This document shows, one piece after another, positions 1-8,821 of a stretch of DNA of 64,000 nucleotides. A model generated the notes under the pieces. It saw nothing but the letters and a program-made list of their open reading frames with translations. It had not been told where the DNA came from and searched no databases. Position numbers and translations under genes: made by a program. Position 1 is the first letter of the stretch. The number at the start of each line of letters is the position of its first letter. This stretch comes from Rhodobacteraceae bacterium HLUCCO18 (GTDB lineage: Bacteria > Pseudomonadota > Alphaproteobacteria > Rhodobacterales > Rhodobacteraceae), in the NCBI GenBank assembly GCA_001314805.1, contig LJSY01000006.1:44439-108438 (forward strand). The letters run 5' to 3'.

Positions 1-74
1 CGGGGTTCTCGCCGGGCGCGATGGCCTTGATCGAGCCTTACCGGACCCTGCGGCTGCGCGGAACGGGCGCATGA
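1..74 (+). CDS. GTA head-tail connector (g6), 3' end only
   Basis: Reading from base 3, an open frame gives GFSPGAMALIEPYRTLRLRG and ends at TGA 72-74, overlapping the next start by ATGA. The position immediately upstream of the g7-g15 homologues and the terminal 'LIEPYRxLRL' pattern fit the phage head-tail connector (g6) of Rhodobacteraceae gene transfer agents. Only about 23 residues are visible, so the assignment rests mainly on gene order. Confidence 0.6.
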   Translation, partial: GFSPGAMALIEPYRTLRLRGTGA

Positions 75-403
75 GCCGTCCCGTTCTTTCGCGGCGGCTG
101 GTTCTGGAAGCACCCGAGCGGGTGCCGGACGGGGCCGGCGGCTACACGGAGACCTGGGTCGCCCGGGGGTGGCACTGGGCCGAGGTCGTGCCGCGCGGAG
201 CGGGACGGGAGGTCAATGCCACGGCGTCGCGCCTGAATTTCAGGATCACGGTCCGTGCCGCGGCACAGGATGCGCCGTCGAGGCCGACACCTGCCATGCG
301 CTTTCGTGATGGCGCGCGGCTTTTTCGGATCGAGGCAGTCACGGAGACCGACCCGAGCGGGCGGTATCTGCTGTGCTTCGCCAGCGAGGAGACCGGCGCA
401 TGA
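71..403 (+). CDS. GTA head closure / head-tail adaptor (g7)
   Basis: A 110-residue protein of the phage head-tail adaptor type. In gene transfer agents this small beta-rich protein forms the ring that closes the capsid portal and joins head to tail. The N-terminal run LSRRLVLEAPERVPDGAGGY followed by a TWV segment is the usual start of the family, and the length is typical. Start ATG 71 overlaps the previous stop, and the stop overlaps the g8 start at 400, which points to translational coupling in one structural operon. Assignment is by sequence character and by fixed GTA gene order. Confidence 0.85.
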   Translation: MSRPVLSRRLVLEAPERVPDGAGGYTETWVARGWHWAEVVPRGAGREVNATASRLNFRITVRAAAQDAPSRPTPAMRFRDGARLFRIEAVTETDPSGRYLLCFASEETGA

Positions 404-810
404 GCTATGCGGGTGCGATGGCCTTGCAGCAGTCGGTTTACGCGGCTCTGCTGGCGGATACGGCCGTCATGGATCTGTCCGGTGGCGCGATATTCGATGC
501 GCTTCCTCCGGGGGCGGTGCCTGGGCTGTATGTCAGCCTGGGACCCGAGCGAGTACGCTTGAGCGCCGACAAGTCGGGCCGGGGCGCGTTGCATGACTTT
601 TCGGTCCTTGTCTTGTCCGACGACGCTGGCTTCGGGACGGCAAAGGCGCTTGCGGTGGCGGTGTCGGATGCCCTGGACGAAGTGCCCCTGATGCTGTCAC
701 GCGGTCGACTGGTCAGCCTCGATTTCAGGCGCGCGACGGCGCGGCGCACGGGCGATGCCCGCGAGATCGAGATGTGGTTCCGCGCACGGGTCGATCTTGG
801 CCCGGTTTGA
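400..810 (+). CDS. GTA tail terminator, DUF3168 family (g8)
   Basis: 136 residues, DUF3168 type: an N-terminal helix with LQQSVYAALLAD, then GAIFDALPPGAVPGLYVSLGP, then mixed alpha/beta with HDFSVLVLSDDAGFGTAKAL. Known members cap the tail tube and stop its polymerisation at the head-proximal end. The start at 400 overlaps the g7 stop (ATGA). An alternative upstream start at 373 lies inside g7 and would add nine residues without family support. Confidence 0.85.
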   Translation: MSYAGAMALQQSVYAALLADTAVMDLSGGAIFDALPPGAVPGLYVSLGPERVRLSADKSGRGALHDFSVLVLSDDAGFGTAKALAVAVSDALDEVPLMLSRGRLVSLDFRRATARRTGDAREIEMWFRARVDLGPV

Positions 811-849
811 AAACTCAAACGGAAATCCTGAAAGCACTGGAGACAACTG

Positions 850-1263
850 ATGCCGGCGCAAAGCGGTAAGGACCTTCTGATCAAGGTCGACATGGACGGT
901 TCGGGCCTGTTCGAGACGATTGCGGGCCTGCGGGCCACGCGACTGACGTTCAATGCGGAAACGGTGGATGTCACGAACCTCGATTCCGCGGGCGGGTGGC
1001 GCGAGCTGCTCGGCGGGACCGGCGTCAAGTCGGCGGCGATCTCGGGTGCGGGCATCTTTCGGGACGCGGCCACGGACGAGCGGGTGCGGGCGATCTTCTG
1101 GAACGCCGACACGCCGGACTTCCAGGTGGTCATCCCCGATTTCGGGATCGTCGAGGGTGCGTTTCAGATCACCGCTATCGACTACGCGGGCAATCACGAC
1201 GGCGAGGCGACCTATGAGATGTCTCTGGCGTCCGCCGGTGCCCTGACCTTCACCGCGATCTGA
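850..1263 (+). CDS. GTA major tail protein, TP901-1 type (g9)
   Basis: 137 residues of the TP901-1 major tail tube family. The N-terminus AQSGKDLLIKVDMDGSG, the TVDVTNLDSAGGWRELL segment and the late DGEATYEMSLASAGALTF segment are typical. Many copies polymerise into the tail tube through which DNA passes. It is preceded by a 39-nt gap with GGAGACAACTG ahead of the ATG, one of the few real gaps in this operon, consistent with stronger independent translation of a high-copy subunit (inference). Confidence 0.9.
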   Translation: MPAQSGKDLLIKVDMDGSGLFETIAGLRATRLTFNAETVDVTNLDSAGGWRELLGGTGVKSAAISGAGIFRDAATDERVRAIFWNADTPDFQVVIPDFGIVEGAFQITAIDYAGNHDGEATYEMSLASAGALTFTAI

Positions 1264-1271
1264 GGCGCGTG

Positions 1272-1586
1272 ATGGCAAATCCATGGGCTGGGGAGGTCGT
1301 GCTTCGTCTGGATGGCGAGCGGCATGTGGCGAAACTGACGCTCGGTGCGCTGGCCGAGCTCGAGGACCGGCTGGGCGCACAGAGCCTGAGCGAGTTGGTG
1401 GCGCGCTTCGAGGGCGATGCGGTGCGGGCGAGCGACGTGCTTGCGCTGGTGGTGGCGGGGCTGCGTGGCGGCGGCTGGTCGGGCGATGAGAAGGACCTTG
1501 TCACGGCCGAGATCGACGGCGGCGTGATCGAGGCCGCCCGTGTGGCGGCGCAGCTGTTGTCGCGCGCGTTCAGGGTGCCGGAATGA
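1272..1586 (+). CDS. GTA tail assembly chaperone-region protein (g10)
   Basis: 104 residues of the GTA TAC-1 / gp10 family: MANPWAGEVVLRLDGERHVA, then KLTLGALAELEDRLGAQSLS and an alanine-rich helical C-terminus. It sits between the major tail protein and the tape measure, where tailed phages encode tail assembly chaperones that coat the tape measure before tube polymerisation. ATG 1272 is chosen; a GTG immediately before it at 1269 could also serve. The stop overlaps the next start (ATGA at 1583). Confidence 0.82.
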   Translation: MANPWAGEVVLRLDGERHVAKLTLGALAELEDRLGAQSLSELVARFEGDAVRASDVLALVVAGLRGGGWSGDEKDLVTAEIDGGVIEAARVAAQLLSRAFRVPE

Positions 1587-1801
1587 ACCGGCATACCGGT
1601 TTCGACTGGGCCGCGATGATGCGGGCGGGCATCTCGGGGCTCGGCCTTCCGCCGGGTGAGTTCTGGCGGCTCAGCCCGTCTGAACTGCTTCTGATGCTGG
1701 GTGAAACGGGTCCGGCGCCGATGCACCGGTCCGCCTTCGAGGCGTTGGCGGCCCGGTTTCCGGATCTGCGAGAGACGTCATTCAAGGGGGATCAACCATG
1801 A
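1583..1801 (+). CDS. GTA tail assembly chaperone, rcc01693 type (g10.1)
   Basis: 72 residues. The core FDWAAMMRAGISGLGLPPGE followed by FWRLSPSELLLMLG is the signature of the small rcc01693-type phage tail assembly chaperone. Phages often fuse this module to the preceding gene by frameshift; here it is a separate overlapping gene (ATGA at both ends), as in other rhodobacterial GTAs. It probably works with g10 on the tape measure encoded next. Confidence 0.85.
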   Translation: MNRHTGFDWAAMMRAGISGLGLPPGEFWRLSPSELLLMLGETGPAPMHRSAFEALAARFPDLRETSFKGDQP

Positions 1802-2463
1802 CGGGGCAGGACGAGGGTTTCGAGGGTCTGGACGCGGAGCTCGGCAACCTCGAGACGACGCTTTCGAGCGCCAGCGCCATGACGGCAGCCTTTCAGGCGG
1901 AGCTGCAATCGCTTCAAGGTACGATGATCTATACCGGCCGCGAGGCCGGGTCGATGAGCCGATCCATCGGCGGGGGCCTGCGGCGTGCCTTCGATGGTCT
2001 GGTCTTCGACGGGCTTCGTTTGTCTGACGCGTTGCGCACGGTCGCCACGAGCATGGTCGATGCCGCCTACAACACCGCGATGCGGCCGGTTCAGAACGCC
2101 CTCGGCGGCGCGATCGCGAATGGCGTTACCGGCCTTCTGTCCGGGATCTTGCCATTTCAGCACGGTGGCGCGTTCAGCCAGGGGCGGATCACGCCCTTTG
2201 CGCGCGGCGGTGTCGTGCGGGGGCCCAGCGTCTTTCCGATGCGCGGTGGCATCGGCCTGATGGGCGAGGCAGGACCCGAAGCGATCCTTCCCCTCGCTCG
2301 TGGTGCCGATGGTCGGCTGGGCGTTGCGAGCAGCGGCGGCGGCACCCCGGTCCATGTCACCATGAACATCACCACGCCAGATGTGCAGGGCTTCCGTCGC
2401 AGCCAAAGCCAGGTCGCCGCCGAAATGGGGCGCGCGCTGGCCCGTGGGCAACGCAATCGCTGA
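1798..2463 (+). CDS. GTA tail tape measure protein (g11)
   Basis: 221 residues, short for a tape measure but usual for the short-tailed GTA. An N-terminal coiled-coil-like stretch (about 1-45) is followed by a hydrophobic glycine-rich segment with SIGGGLRRAFDGLVFDGLRL, and a C-terminal region with QHGGAFSQGRITPFARGGVV and GLMGEAGPEAILPLARG, the classic tape-measure tail motif. It sets tail length and enters the tube lumen. Start ATG 1798 overlaps the g10.1 stop. Confidence 0.88.
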   Translation: MTGQDEGFEGLDAELGNLETTLSSASAMTAAFQAELQSLQGTMIYTGREAGSMSRSIGGGLRRAFDGLVFDGLRLSDALRTVATSMVDAAYNTAMRPVQNALGGAIANGVTGLLSGILPFQHGGAFSQGRITPFARGGVVRGPSVFPMRGGIGLMGEAGPEAILPLARGADGRLGVASSGGGTPVHVTMNITTPDVQGFRRSQSQVAAEMGRALARGQRNR

Positions 2464-2478
2464 GAAGGACGAAGGCAG

Positions 2479-3111
2479 ATGAGTTTTCACGACGTCCGGT
2501 TCCCGGTAAACCTGAGTCTCGGTTCAGTGGGCGGCCCGGAGAGGCGCACCGAGATCGTCACGCTCAGCAATGGATTCGAGGAGCGTAACACGCCATGGGC
2601 CCATTCCCGCCGCCGCTACGATGCGGGCGCGGGCATGCGGTCGCTGGACGATGTTGCCGTACTGGTCGCCTTCTTCGAGGCGCGTCGCGGGATGCTTCAT
2701 GGTTTCAGGTGGAAAGACTGGGCCGATTTCAAGAGCTGCGCGCCGTCGCAGACCCCGTCCTTCACCGATCAGCGCATCGGCACGGGCGATGGTGAAACCA
2801 CGTCCTTTCAGCTCGCAAAAAGCTACGAGATGGGGAGCGCCGCTTATGTTCGGCCGATTTCCAAACCGGTTGGCGGCACTGTCCTGGCGGGAGTGGCCGG
2901 TGGCGAACTGACCGCCGGTACCCACTTCGACGTTGATGAAGCCACAGGTCTGGTGACATTCGTCGATCCCCCGGCATCCGGCGAAGAGGTGACGGCGGGT
3001 TTCGAATTCGACGTCCCGGTCCGGTTCGACACGGACGCCATTCGCACGTCGCTGTCGAGCTTCCAGGCGGGCGAAATCCCCGACGTTCCGGTCTTGGAGC
3101 TGCGGCAATGA
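2479..3111 (+). CDS. GTA distal tail protein, DUF2460 / TIGR02217 (g12)
   Basis: 210 residues of the TIGR02217 (DUF2460) family: SFHDVRFPVNLSLGSVGGPE, then an RRRYDAGAGMRSLDD segment, FRWKDWADFKSC, and a C-terminal beta domain ending DVPVLELRQ. It forms the ring joining the tail tube to the hub and baseplate. A good ribosome site (AGAAGGACGAAGGCAG) precedes the ATG, and the stop overlaps the next start at 3108. Confidence 0.9.
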   Translation: MSFHDVRFPVNLSLGSVGGPERRTEIVTLSNGFEERNTPWAHSRRRYDAGAGMRSLDDVAVLVAFFEARRGMLHGFRWKDWADFKSCAPSQTPSFTDQRIGTGDGETTSFQLAKSYEMGSAAYVRPISKPVGGTVLAGVAGGELTAGTHFDVDEATGLVTFVDPPASGEEVTAGFEFDVPVRFDTDAIRTSLSSFQAGEIPDVPVLELRQ

Positions 3112-3992
3112 GTGTTGAGGCATTGGACGCGCACCTTGCCACCGGTGTGACGGGCGTGGCGCGGTGCTGGAGGCTCACGCGGAGGGACGGGGTGGTCCAC
3201 GGGTTTACCGATCATGATCGCGATCTCGGTTTCGACGGAACGATCTTCCTCGCGGGCACGGGCCTGAGTGCGGCTGCGCTGAGCCAGAGCACAGGGCTGG
3301 CCGTGGACAATAGCGAGGCGGTCGGTGCCTTGTCGGATGTCTCGGTCACCGAGGCCGATATCGTGGCGGGCCGGTTCGACGGGGCGGAAGTCGAGGCGTG
3401 GCTGGTGGAGTGGGCCAACCCGGAGAACCGGGTCATGCAATTCCGCGGCAGCATCGGCGAGATTTCACGGTCGGGGGGGGCGTTCACGGCCGAGCTTCGC
3501 GGCCTTGCCGAAGTGCTCAATGTCCCCATGGGGCGAGTCTATCAGCGCAGCTGCCTCGCCGTCCTCGGGGACGCGGCCTGTGGTGTGGATCTGACATTGC
3601 CGGACTACGCCTTCGACGTCGCCGTTTCGTCGGTCGCAGAGGGGCGCGTGTTCGTTTTCGAGGGCGTCCCGGCCTACGAGGCGCGGTGGTTCGAGCGCGG
3701 CGGATTGCGCATGCTCGATGGAAAGGCTTCGGGGCTTGCGGGCGCGATCAAGAGCGACAGGCCGCAGCACGACGGATCGCGCCGGATCGAGCTGTGGGAC
3801 CGGCTGAGGGCGGAGGTTGAGCCAGGCAACATGGTTCGATTGACCGCCGGCTGTGACAAGCGCATGGAAACTTGCCGCCTGAAGTTCTCCAATATTCTGA
3901 ATTTTCGGGGTTTTCCTGACATTCCCGGCGAGGACTGGCTGGTGGCGCATCCGACTCGGGTTTCCGCCCGTGACGGGGGCAGCAGACGGTGA
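3108..3992 (+). CDS. GTA tail hub protein, DUF2163 / TIGR02218 (g13)
   Basis: 294 residues. Family features visible are HLATGVTGVARCWRLTRRDG, the HDRDLGFDG segment, the cysteine-containing YQRSCLAVLGDAACGVDL, and the C-terminal TAGCDKRMETCRLKF and NFRGFPDIPGEDW. In the rhodobacterial GTA this protein is the hub; the homologue binds an iron-sulphur cluster through such conserved cysteines (family knowledge). Four cysteines in CxxxxxxxxC-like pairs are visible here. ATGA overlap on the left and GTGA overlap on the right couple it to g12 and g14. Confidence 0.88.
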   Translation: MSVEALDAHLATGVTGVARCWRLTRRDGVVHGFTDHDRDLGFDGTIFLAGTGLSAAALSQSTGLAVDNSEAVGALSDVSVTEADIVAGRFDGAEVEAWLVEWANPENRVMQFRGSIGEISRSGGAFTAELRGLAEVLNVPMGRVYQRSCLAVLGDAACGVDLTLPDYAFDVAVSSVAEGRVFVFEGVPAYEARWFERGGLRMLDGKASGLAGAIKSDRPQHDGSRRIELWDRLRAEVEPGNMVRLTAGCDKRMETCRLKFSNILNFRGFPDIPGEDWLVAHPTRVSARDGGSRR

Positions 3993-4432
3993 GCCGAGCC
4001 CGTATCGACGTGGTGAACCTCGCGCGAGAGTGGATCGGAACGCCTTATGTGCATCAGGCGCGTTGCCGGGGTGTCGGCTGCGACTGTCTGGGGCTGGTGC
4101 TGGGCATCTGGAGCGATCTTTTCGGCGGGCTTCCGGAGCCCCCACCACCGTATACGCAAGATTGGTCCGAGGCCGGGGGCTGCGAGCATCTGTGGCGCGC
4201 GGCTGAGCGGCACCTCATCCCCAAACCCCTGTCGGGGTTGCAGGTCGGTGACGTTCTGCTTTTCCGCATGCGGCGTGGGGCCGTGGCCAAGCATCTCGGC
4301 ATCCAGTCGGCCATCGGCGCGGAGGCCTGTTTCATCCACGCCTATTCCGGGCGTGGTGTCGTCGAGAGCCGCCTCGACGGCTCCTGGGCGCGCCGTATCG
4401 TGGCGCGTTTCGAATTCCCGAAAGGACCCTAG
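3989..4432 (+). CDS. GTA NlpC/P60 cell-wall peptidase (g14)
   Basis: 147 residues of the NlpC/P60 cysteine peptidase family, phage cell-wall peptidase subtype. WIGTPYVHQARCRGVGCDCL carries the catalytic Cys (the one followed by LGL), and the AVAKHLGIQSA segment supplies the catalytic His. It cuts recipient peptidoglycan so that the GTA tail can deliver DNA. Start is GTG 3989, overlapping the g13 TGA by 4 nt, which leaves no room for an ATG start. Confidence 0.92.
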   Translation: MSRARIDVVNLAREWIGTPYVHQARCRGVGCDCLGLVLGIWSDLFGGLPEPPPPYTQDWSEAGGCEHLWRAAERHLIPKPLSGLQVGDVLLFRMRRGAVAKHLGIQSAIGAEACFIHAYSGRGVVESRLDGSWARRIVARFEFPKGP

Positions 4433-4435
4433 GAC

Positions 4436-7400
4436 ATGGCGACACTCCTTCTGTCGGCAGCGGGCGCTGCGCTCGGGGCTGCGTCCGGCGTTTCGGCATT
4501 CGGCCTATCGGGGATGGTGCTGGGCCGGGCTGTCGGCGCGACGATTGGTCGGGCCATCGACCAGCGGTTGCTTTCGTCAGGCTCCGAACCGGTTGAGCAC
4601 GGCCGTGTGGATCGTTTTCGCTTTACCGGGGCGGGCGAGGGAGCACCGATCGCACGCCTCTTCGGCCGCATGCGCATCGGCGGTCAGGTCATCTGGGCGA
4701 CACGTTTCGTCGAGACTGCGACGACGACCGGGGGTGGCAAGGGTGCGCCTTCGCGGCCGCAGACAACCACCTATTCCTATTCCGTCAGCCTCGCCGTTGC
4801 GCTGTGCGAGGGGGAGATCTCTCGGGTGGGGCGCATCTGGGCCGACGGGGTGGAGATGGACCTCCAGTCCGTGACGCTGCGGGTCCATCGCGGCGACGAA
4901 AGCCAGATGCCCGATCCCCTCATGGAGGCCGTGGAAGGCGCCGGCCGCGTGCCTGCCTATCGCGGCCTGGCCTACGTGGTATTCGAGGATCTGGACCTCG
5001 GACCGTTCGGCAACCGCGTACCGCAATTCTCCTTCGAGGTCGTGCGGCCCGCGCGCCCAGCCGACACCGCGGACCTTGTGCCGGCACCCGCGGAGTTGCT
5101 CAGGGCGGTGGCCATGATCCCGGGCACTGGCGAATACGCGCTTTCCACGACGCCGGTCCATTACGCTGGCGCGCTGGGCGCGTCGGGTGCCGCGAATGTC
5201 AGCGCAGAGGGCGGGCTTCCGGATTTCGCGCAATCGCTTGAAACACTTTGCGAAACACTGCCCAACCTGACCTCGGTCTCGCTGATCTATTGCTGGTTCG
5301 GCGATGATCTGCGCGCCGGCCATTGCCGCGTCAAGCCCAAGGTCGAAGCCAATGGCCGGGAGGGCGTTGGACAGCCCTGGACCATTGGTGGCCTTCCGCG
5401 GTCCGCGGTCGAGGAAATCGCGCGCGACGAGGAGGGCCGTCCGGTCTATGGCGGAACACCCTGCGACGCGGGTGTGATTGAGGCGATCCGGGCGATCAGG
5501 GACAAGGGCGTCGAGGTGATGTTTTATCCTCTGATGCTCATGGAGATCCTCGCAGGGAACGGGTTGCCCGACCCATGGGGCGGTGCGGAGCAGGCGGCTT
5601 TCCCCTGGCGCGGGCGTGTGACGGGCGAGATTGCGCCGGGCCTGCCGGGCAGTTCGGACGGCACGCAAGGGAATGGGGCCGACTGCCAAGCGTTTTTCGG
5701 CAGCGTGACGGCAGCGGATTTCAACGTCTCGGATGGCGCGGTTCAGTATACCGGCGCGCCGGAATGGAGTTACTCGCGTTACATCTTGCATTCCGCCGCA
5801 GTGTGCGCCGCCGCCGGTGGCGTGGACGCCTTCTGCATCGGCACCGAGATGCGCGGCGTGACGCAGATGCGCGACGCGGATGGCTATCCTGCGGTCGCAC
5901 GGCTGATGTCGCTGGCCGCCGAGGTTCGGCAGCTCTTGCCGGGTGCCGAGCTGACCTATGCCGCCGACTGGTCGGAATATTTTGGGCACCAGCCGCAGGA
6001 CGGGTCCGGCGATGTGGTCTTCCATCTCGATCCGCTCTGGTCCGACGACAACATCGATTTCATCGGGATCGACAATTACATGCCGCTCTCCGACTGGCGG
6101 GATGGTGCGGAGCATGCCGACGCCGAATGGCCCGCCATCCACGATCTGGGTTATCTCAAGGCCAATATCGAGGGTGGCGAGGGCTGGGATTGGTTTTATC
6201 CGAGCGACGCGGCGCGCGAGGCGCAGCAGCGGGAGCCGATCGCCGACGGACAGGGCGGCACGCCATGGATCTACCGCTACAAGGCGTTGCGGGACTGGTG
6301 GTCGAACCTCCATACGGACCGGATCGATCCGGCCCGTCGTTCCGTTCTGTCGGGGGGGGAGAGCCCTGCGGCATGGCTGCCGCAGCTGGCCGCGTGGGTC
6401 AGCCCGGTTGCGGAGGTGGTGGGGGTCTACGGCGCTCCGGTTTCGGTGGCGGGGGGTGCCGACCCGTGGCAGGCGATAGAGACCGGTACCGCCTTTCCGG
6501 CCGAAGCCGATCGGGATCATGAGCTACGCCTGACGTTGAAGGCTGGCACCTCCGGCGGTTTCCGCGCACGGGTCCTTGCCGATGGGGTCCCGGTCGTCGA
6601 GGTGATCGCGGACGGCGATGTCGCGTCGCCCATCGTCACGACCTTTCTCGGGGCCATCGCCTACGGAATGGCAATCCAAGCGGCAGAGGGTGGCGCCGTG
6701 GTCGTCCGCCTGGTGTTTTCGCTTCCCGTGGAGGCGGGGATCAGCTTGTCTGTCGGTCCCGGTGCCTGCGCGCCGGGGCAAGACGTCGTCGTCTTCGGCG
6801 CAGCCGTGATTCCGTGGCCTTATCCGAACACCGAATGGCTGCCGCAGTCCAAGCCGATCCGCTTTACCGAGTTCGGGTGTCCTGCCATCGACAAGGGCAC
6901 CAACGAGCCCAACACTTTCCTCGACCCCAAGAGCGCCGAGAGCCGCGTGCCGCAATTTTCGACCGGTCGCCGCGACGACGTGATCCAGGCGCAGTACCTG
7001 CGGGCGGTACTGGATTACTGGTCCGACCCCGGTCTCAACCCGGTCTCCCACGCCTATGGCGGTCCCATGGTCGATGTGACCCGCGCTCATGCCTGGGCGT
7101 GGGACGCGCGCCCCTGGCCAGCCTTTCCCAACGATATCGAGCGTTGGTCGGATGGCGCCAACTGGCAGAAGGGCCATTGGCTGACGGGTCGGCTGGATGC
7201 CGCGCCGCTCGATCTGGTCGTGGCGGAGATCTGCGAGAGGGCGGGGCTGCGCGACTACGACGTGTCGCGACTGCATGGGTTGGTTCGTGGGTATGTCACC
7301 GCGCAGACGGATACGGCGCGCGCCGCACTCCAGCCCCTGATGATCGCCCATGGTTTCGGCGCGGTGGAGAAGAACGGGCGACTTGAATTCGCGCCGCTGC

Positions 7401-8821
7401 CGCGCAAGCCGCAGGCGGAGGTCAGCGACGCCCTGACCGCGCTTGACGAAGGCGGAAGCGGCGGCATCAGCCATGCACGCGCGGCCGAGGCCGAGACCCT
7501 TGGCCGCCTCAGGATCAGCTATGCCGACGGCGAAGCGAGCTACGACGACCGGGTGGCGGAGTCGGTGCTGCCGGGTGAGCAGTCCGATCTCGTGACGGAT
7601 ATCGGGCTGCCGATGGCGCTGATCCCGTCCGAGGCGTTGGGGATCGCCGAGCGTCGTCTTGCCGAGGCCCGGGTTGCCCGGGACGCGGTGAGCTTTTCCC
7701 TGCCGCCGTCGTCGCGCGCGCTTGGAGCGGGGGCGATGATCAGCCTGCCCGACGGGTCCACATGGCGGATCGACCGGGTCCTGGAACGCGGCGCGCGCGA
7801 CCTGCAGGCCGTGCGGGTCGAGCCGAGCACGGCGGAACCCTCCGACATCGCATCGGAGCCTGCGGTGGTGGCGCCCTTCCTGCCGCCTTTGCCCGTCTCC
7901 CCCATCTTCATGGATCTGCCGCTTCTGACCGGTGAGGAGGTGCCGCACGCGCCGCATGTCGCGGTGGCGGGGACGCCTTGGCCCGGCTCCGTCGCGGTCT
8001 ACAAGGCGCCCGGACCGGACGGGTACTCGCTCAACCGGATAATCGAGCGCGGTGCAATGGCCGGAACGCTGGTCACGCCGCTGCCGGCCGCACCCGCCGG
8101 GTTGTGGGATCGCGGGGCGCCGGTGCGGGTCCGGATCGCCACGGGGTTGCTGTCCTCGGCCGAGTTGGGTGCGGTGCTCAACGGTGCCAATGTCGCCGCA
8201 ATCGGGCCGGGGGATGGTTCGGGCTGGGAAGTGCTGCAATTCGGCCGCGCCGAGCTGGTGGCCGAAGAACAGTGGGACATCTCGGTGCGGCTGCGGGGAC
8301 AGGCCGGCAGCGATGCCGACATGCCCGAGGTCTGGCCGGAGGGGAGCCTCTTCGTGCTTCTCGACGGTTCGGTCACGCAAGTCGACCTGCCCGCCTCGGC
8401 GCGCGGGCTGGCGCGGCACTGGCGCGTCGGGCCCGCGCGGCGCGCGCTGGACGATCCGAGCTATGTCGAGCGTGTGCTGGCCTTCGACGGCATCGGGTTG
8501 AGGCCGCTTCGGCCCGTGCATCTCAAGGCGATACCGATGGGGCCAGACCTGGCAGTCAGCTGGATAAGGCGCTCGCGTATCGATGCCGACAGCTGGGCGG
8601 GGCAGGATGTGCCCCTCGGCGAAGCCGTCGAGCGATACCACCTGCGTATCGTCGATGCGACAGGCCTGAGACGGGAGGTCTACACGGCCGAGCCCGCCTT
8701 CCGCTACGCCGCGGCCGAGCGGGTCGCCGACGGCACCCAATTCCCCTTCACAATCGAAGTCGCCCAGGTCTCCGACCGCTTCGGGCCCGGACCTTATGCA
8801 AGGATGGACATCCATGACTGA
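4436..8821 (+). CDS. GTA host-specificity 'megatron' baseplate protein (g15)
   Basis: 1461 residues, the largest gene of the GTA. It begins with a hydrophobic glycine/alanine-rich segment and a phage tail-hub module, followed by a TIM-barrel glycoside-hydrolase-like domain (about 430-760: FCIGTEMRG, YAADWSEYFGHQP, FIGIDNYMPL, FTEFGCPAIDKGTNEPNTFL) and C-terminal beta domains. Rhodobacterial homologues form the baseplate megatron and recipient-recognition tip. The reading frame is continuous over 4.4 kb, so selection is keeping it intact. The stop overlaps the DUF2793 start by 8 nt. Confidence 0.93.
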   Translation: MATLLLSAAGAALGAASGVSAFGLSGMVLGRAVGATIGRAIDQRLLSSGSEPVEHGRVDRFRFTGAGEGAPIARLFGRMRIGGQVIWATRFVETATTTGGGKGAPSRPQTTTYSYSVSLAVALCEGEISRVGRIWADGVEMDLQSVTLRVHRGDESQMPDPLMEAVEGAGRVPAYRGLAYVVFEDLDLGPFGNRVPQFSFEVVRPARPADTADLVPAPAELLRAVAMIPGTGEYALSTTPVHYAGALGASGAANVSAEGGLPDFAQSLETLCETLPNLTSVSLIYCWFGDDLRAGHCRVKPKVEANGREGVGQPWTIGGLPRSAVEEIARDEEGRPVYGGTPCDAGVIEAIRAIRDKGVEVMFYPLMLMEILAGNGLPDPWGGAEQAAFPWRGRVTGEIAPGLPGSSDGTQGNGADCQAFFGSVTAADFNVSDGAVQYTGAPEWSYSRYILHSAAVCAAAGGVDAFCIGTEMRGVTQMRDADGYPAVARLMSLAAEVRQLLPGAELTYAADWSEYFGHQPQDGSGDVVFHLDPLWSDDNIDFIGIDNYMPLSDWRDGAEHADAEWPAIHDLGYLKANIEGGEGWDWFYPSDAAREAQQREPIADGQGGTPWIYRYKALRDWWSNLHTDRIDPARRSVLSGGESPAAWLPQLAAWVSPVAEVVGVYGAPVSVAGGADPWQAIETGTAFPAEADRDHELRLTLKAGTSGGFRARVLADGVPVVEVIADGDVASPIVTTFLGAIAYGMAIQAAEGGAVVVRLVFSLPVEAGISLSVGPGACAPGQDVVVFGAAVIPWPYPNTEWLPQSKPIRFTEFGCPAIDKGTNEPNTFLDPKSAESRVPQFSTGRRDDVIQAQYLRAVLDYWSDPGLNPVSHAYGGPMVDVTRAHAWAWDARPWPAFPNDIERWSDGANWQKGHWLTGRLDAAPLDLVVAEICERAGLRDYDVSRLHGLVRGYVTAQTDTARAALQPLMIAHGFGAVEKNGRLEFAPLPRKPQAEVSDALTALDEGGSGGISHARAAEAETLGRLRISYADGEASYDDRVAESVLPGEQSDLVTDIGLPMALIPSEALGIAERRLAEARVARDAVSFSLPPSSRALGAGAMISLPDGSTWRIDRVLERGARDLQAVRVEPSTAEPSDIASEPAVVAPFLPPLPVSPIFMDLPLLTGEEVPHAPHVAVAGTPWPGSVAVYKAPGPDGYSLNRIIERGAMAGTLVTPLPAAPAGLWDRGAPVRVRIATGLLSSAELGAVLNGANVAAIGPGDGSGWEVLQFGRAELVAEEQWDISVRLRGQAGSDADMPEVWPEGSLFVLLDGSVTQVDLPASARGLARHWRVGPARRALDDPSYVERVLAFDGIGLRPLRPVHLKAIPMGPDLAVSWIRRSRIDADSWAGQDVPLGEAVERYHLRIVDATGLRREVYTAEPAFRYAAAERVADGTQFPFTIEVAQVSDRFGPGPYARMDIHD

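Noticed and set aside
6524..8815. Long minus-strand open frame (763 codons) opposite the GTA g15 gene
   Set aside because: It is the mirror of a well-supported 1461-residue protein in GC-rich DNA; its translation is low-complexity, rich in Arg/Gly/Pro/His, and has no ribosome site or recognisable domain.
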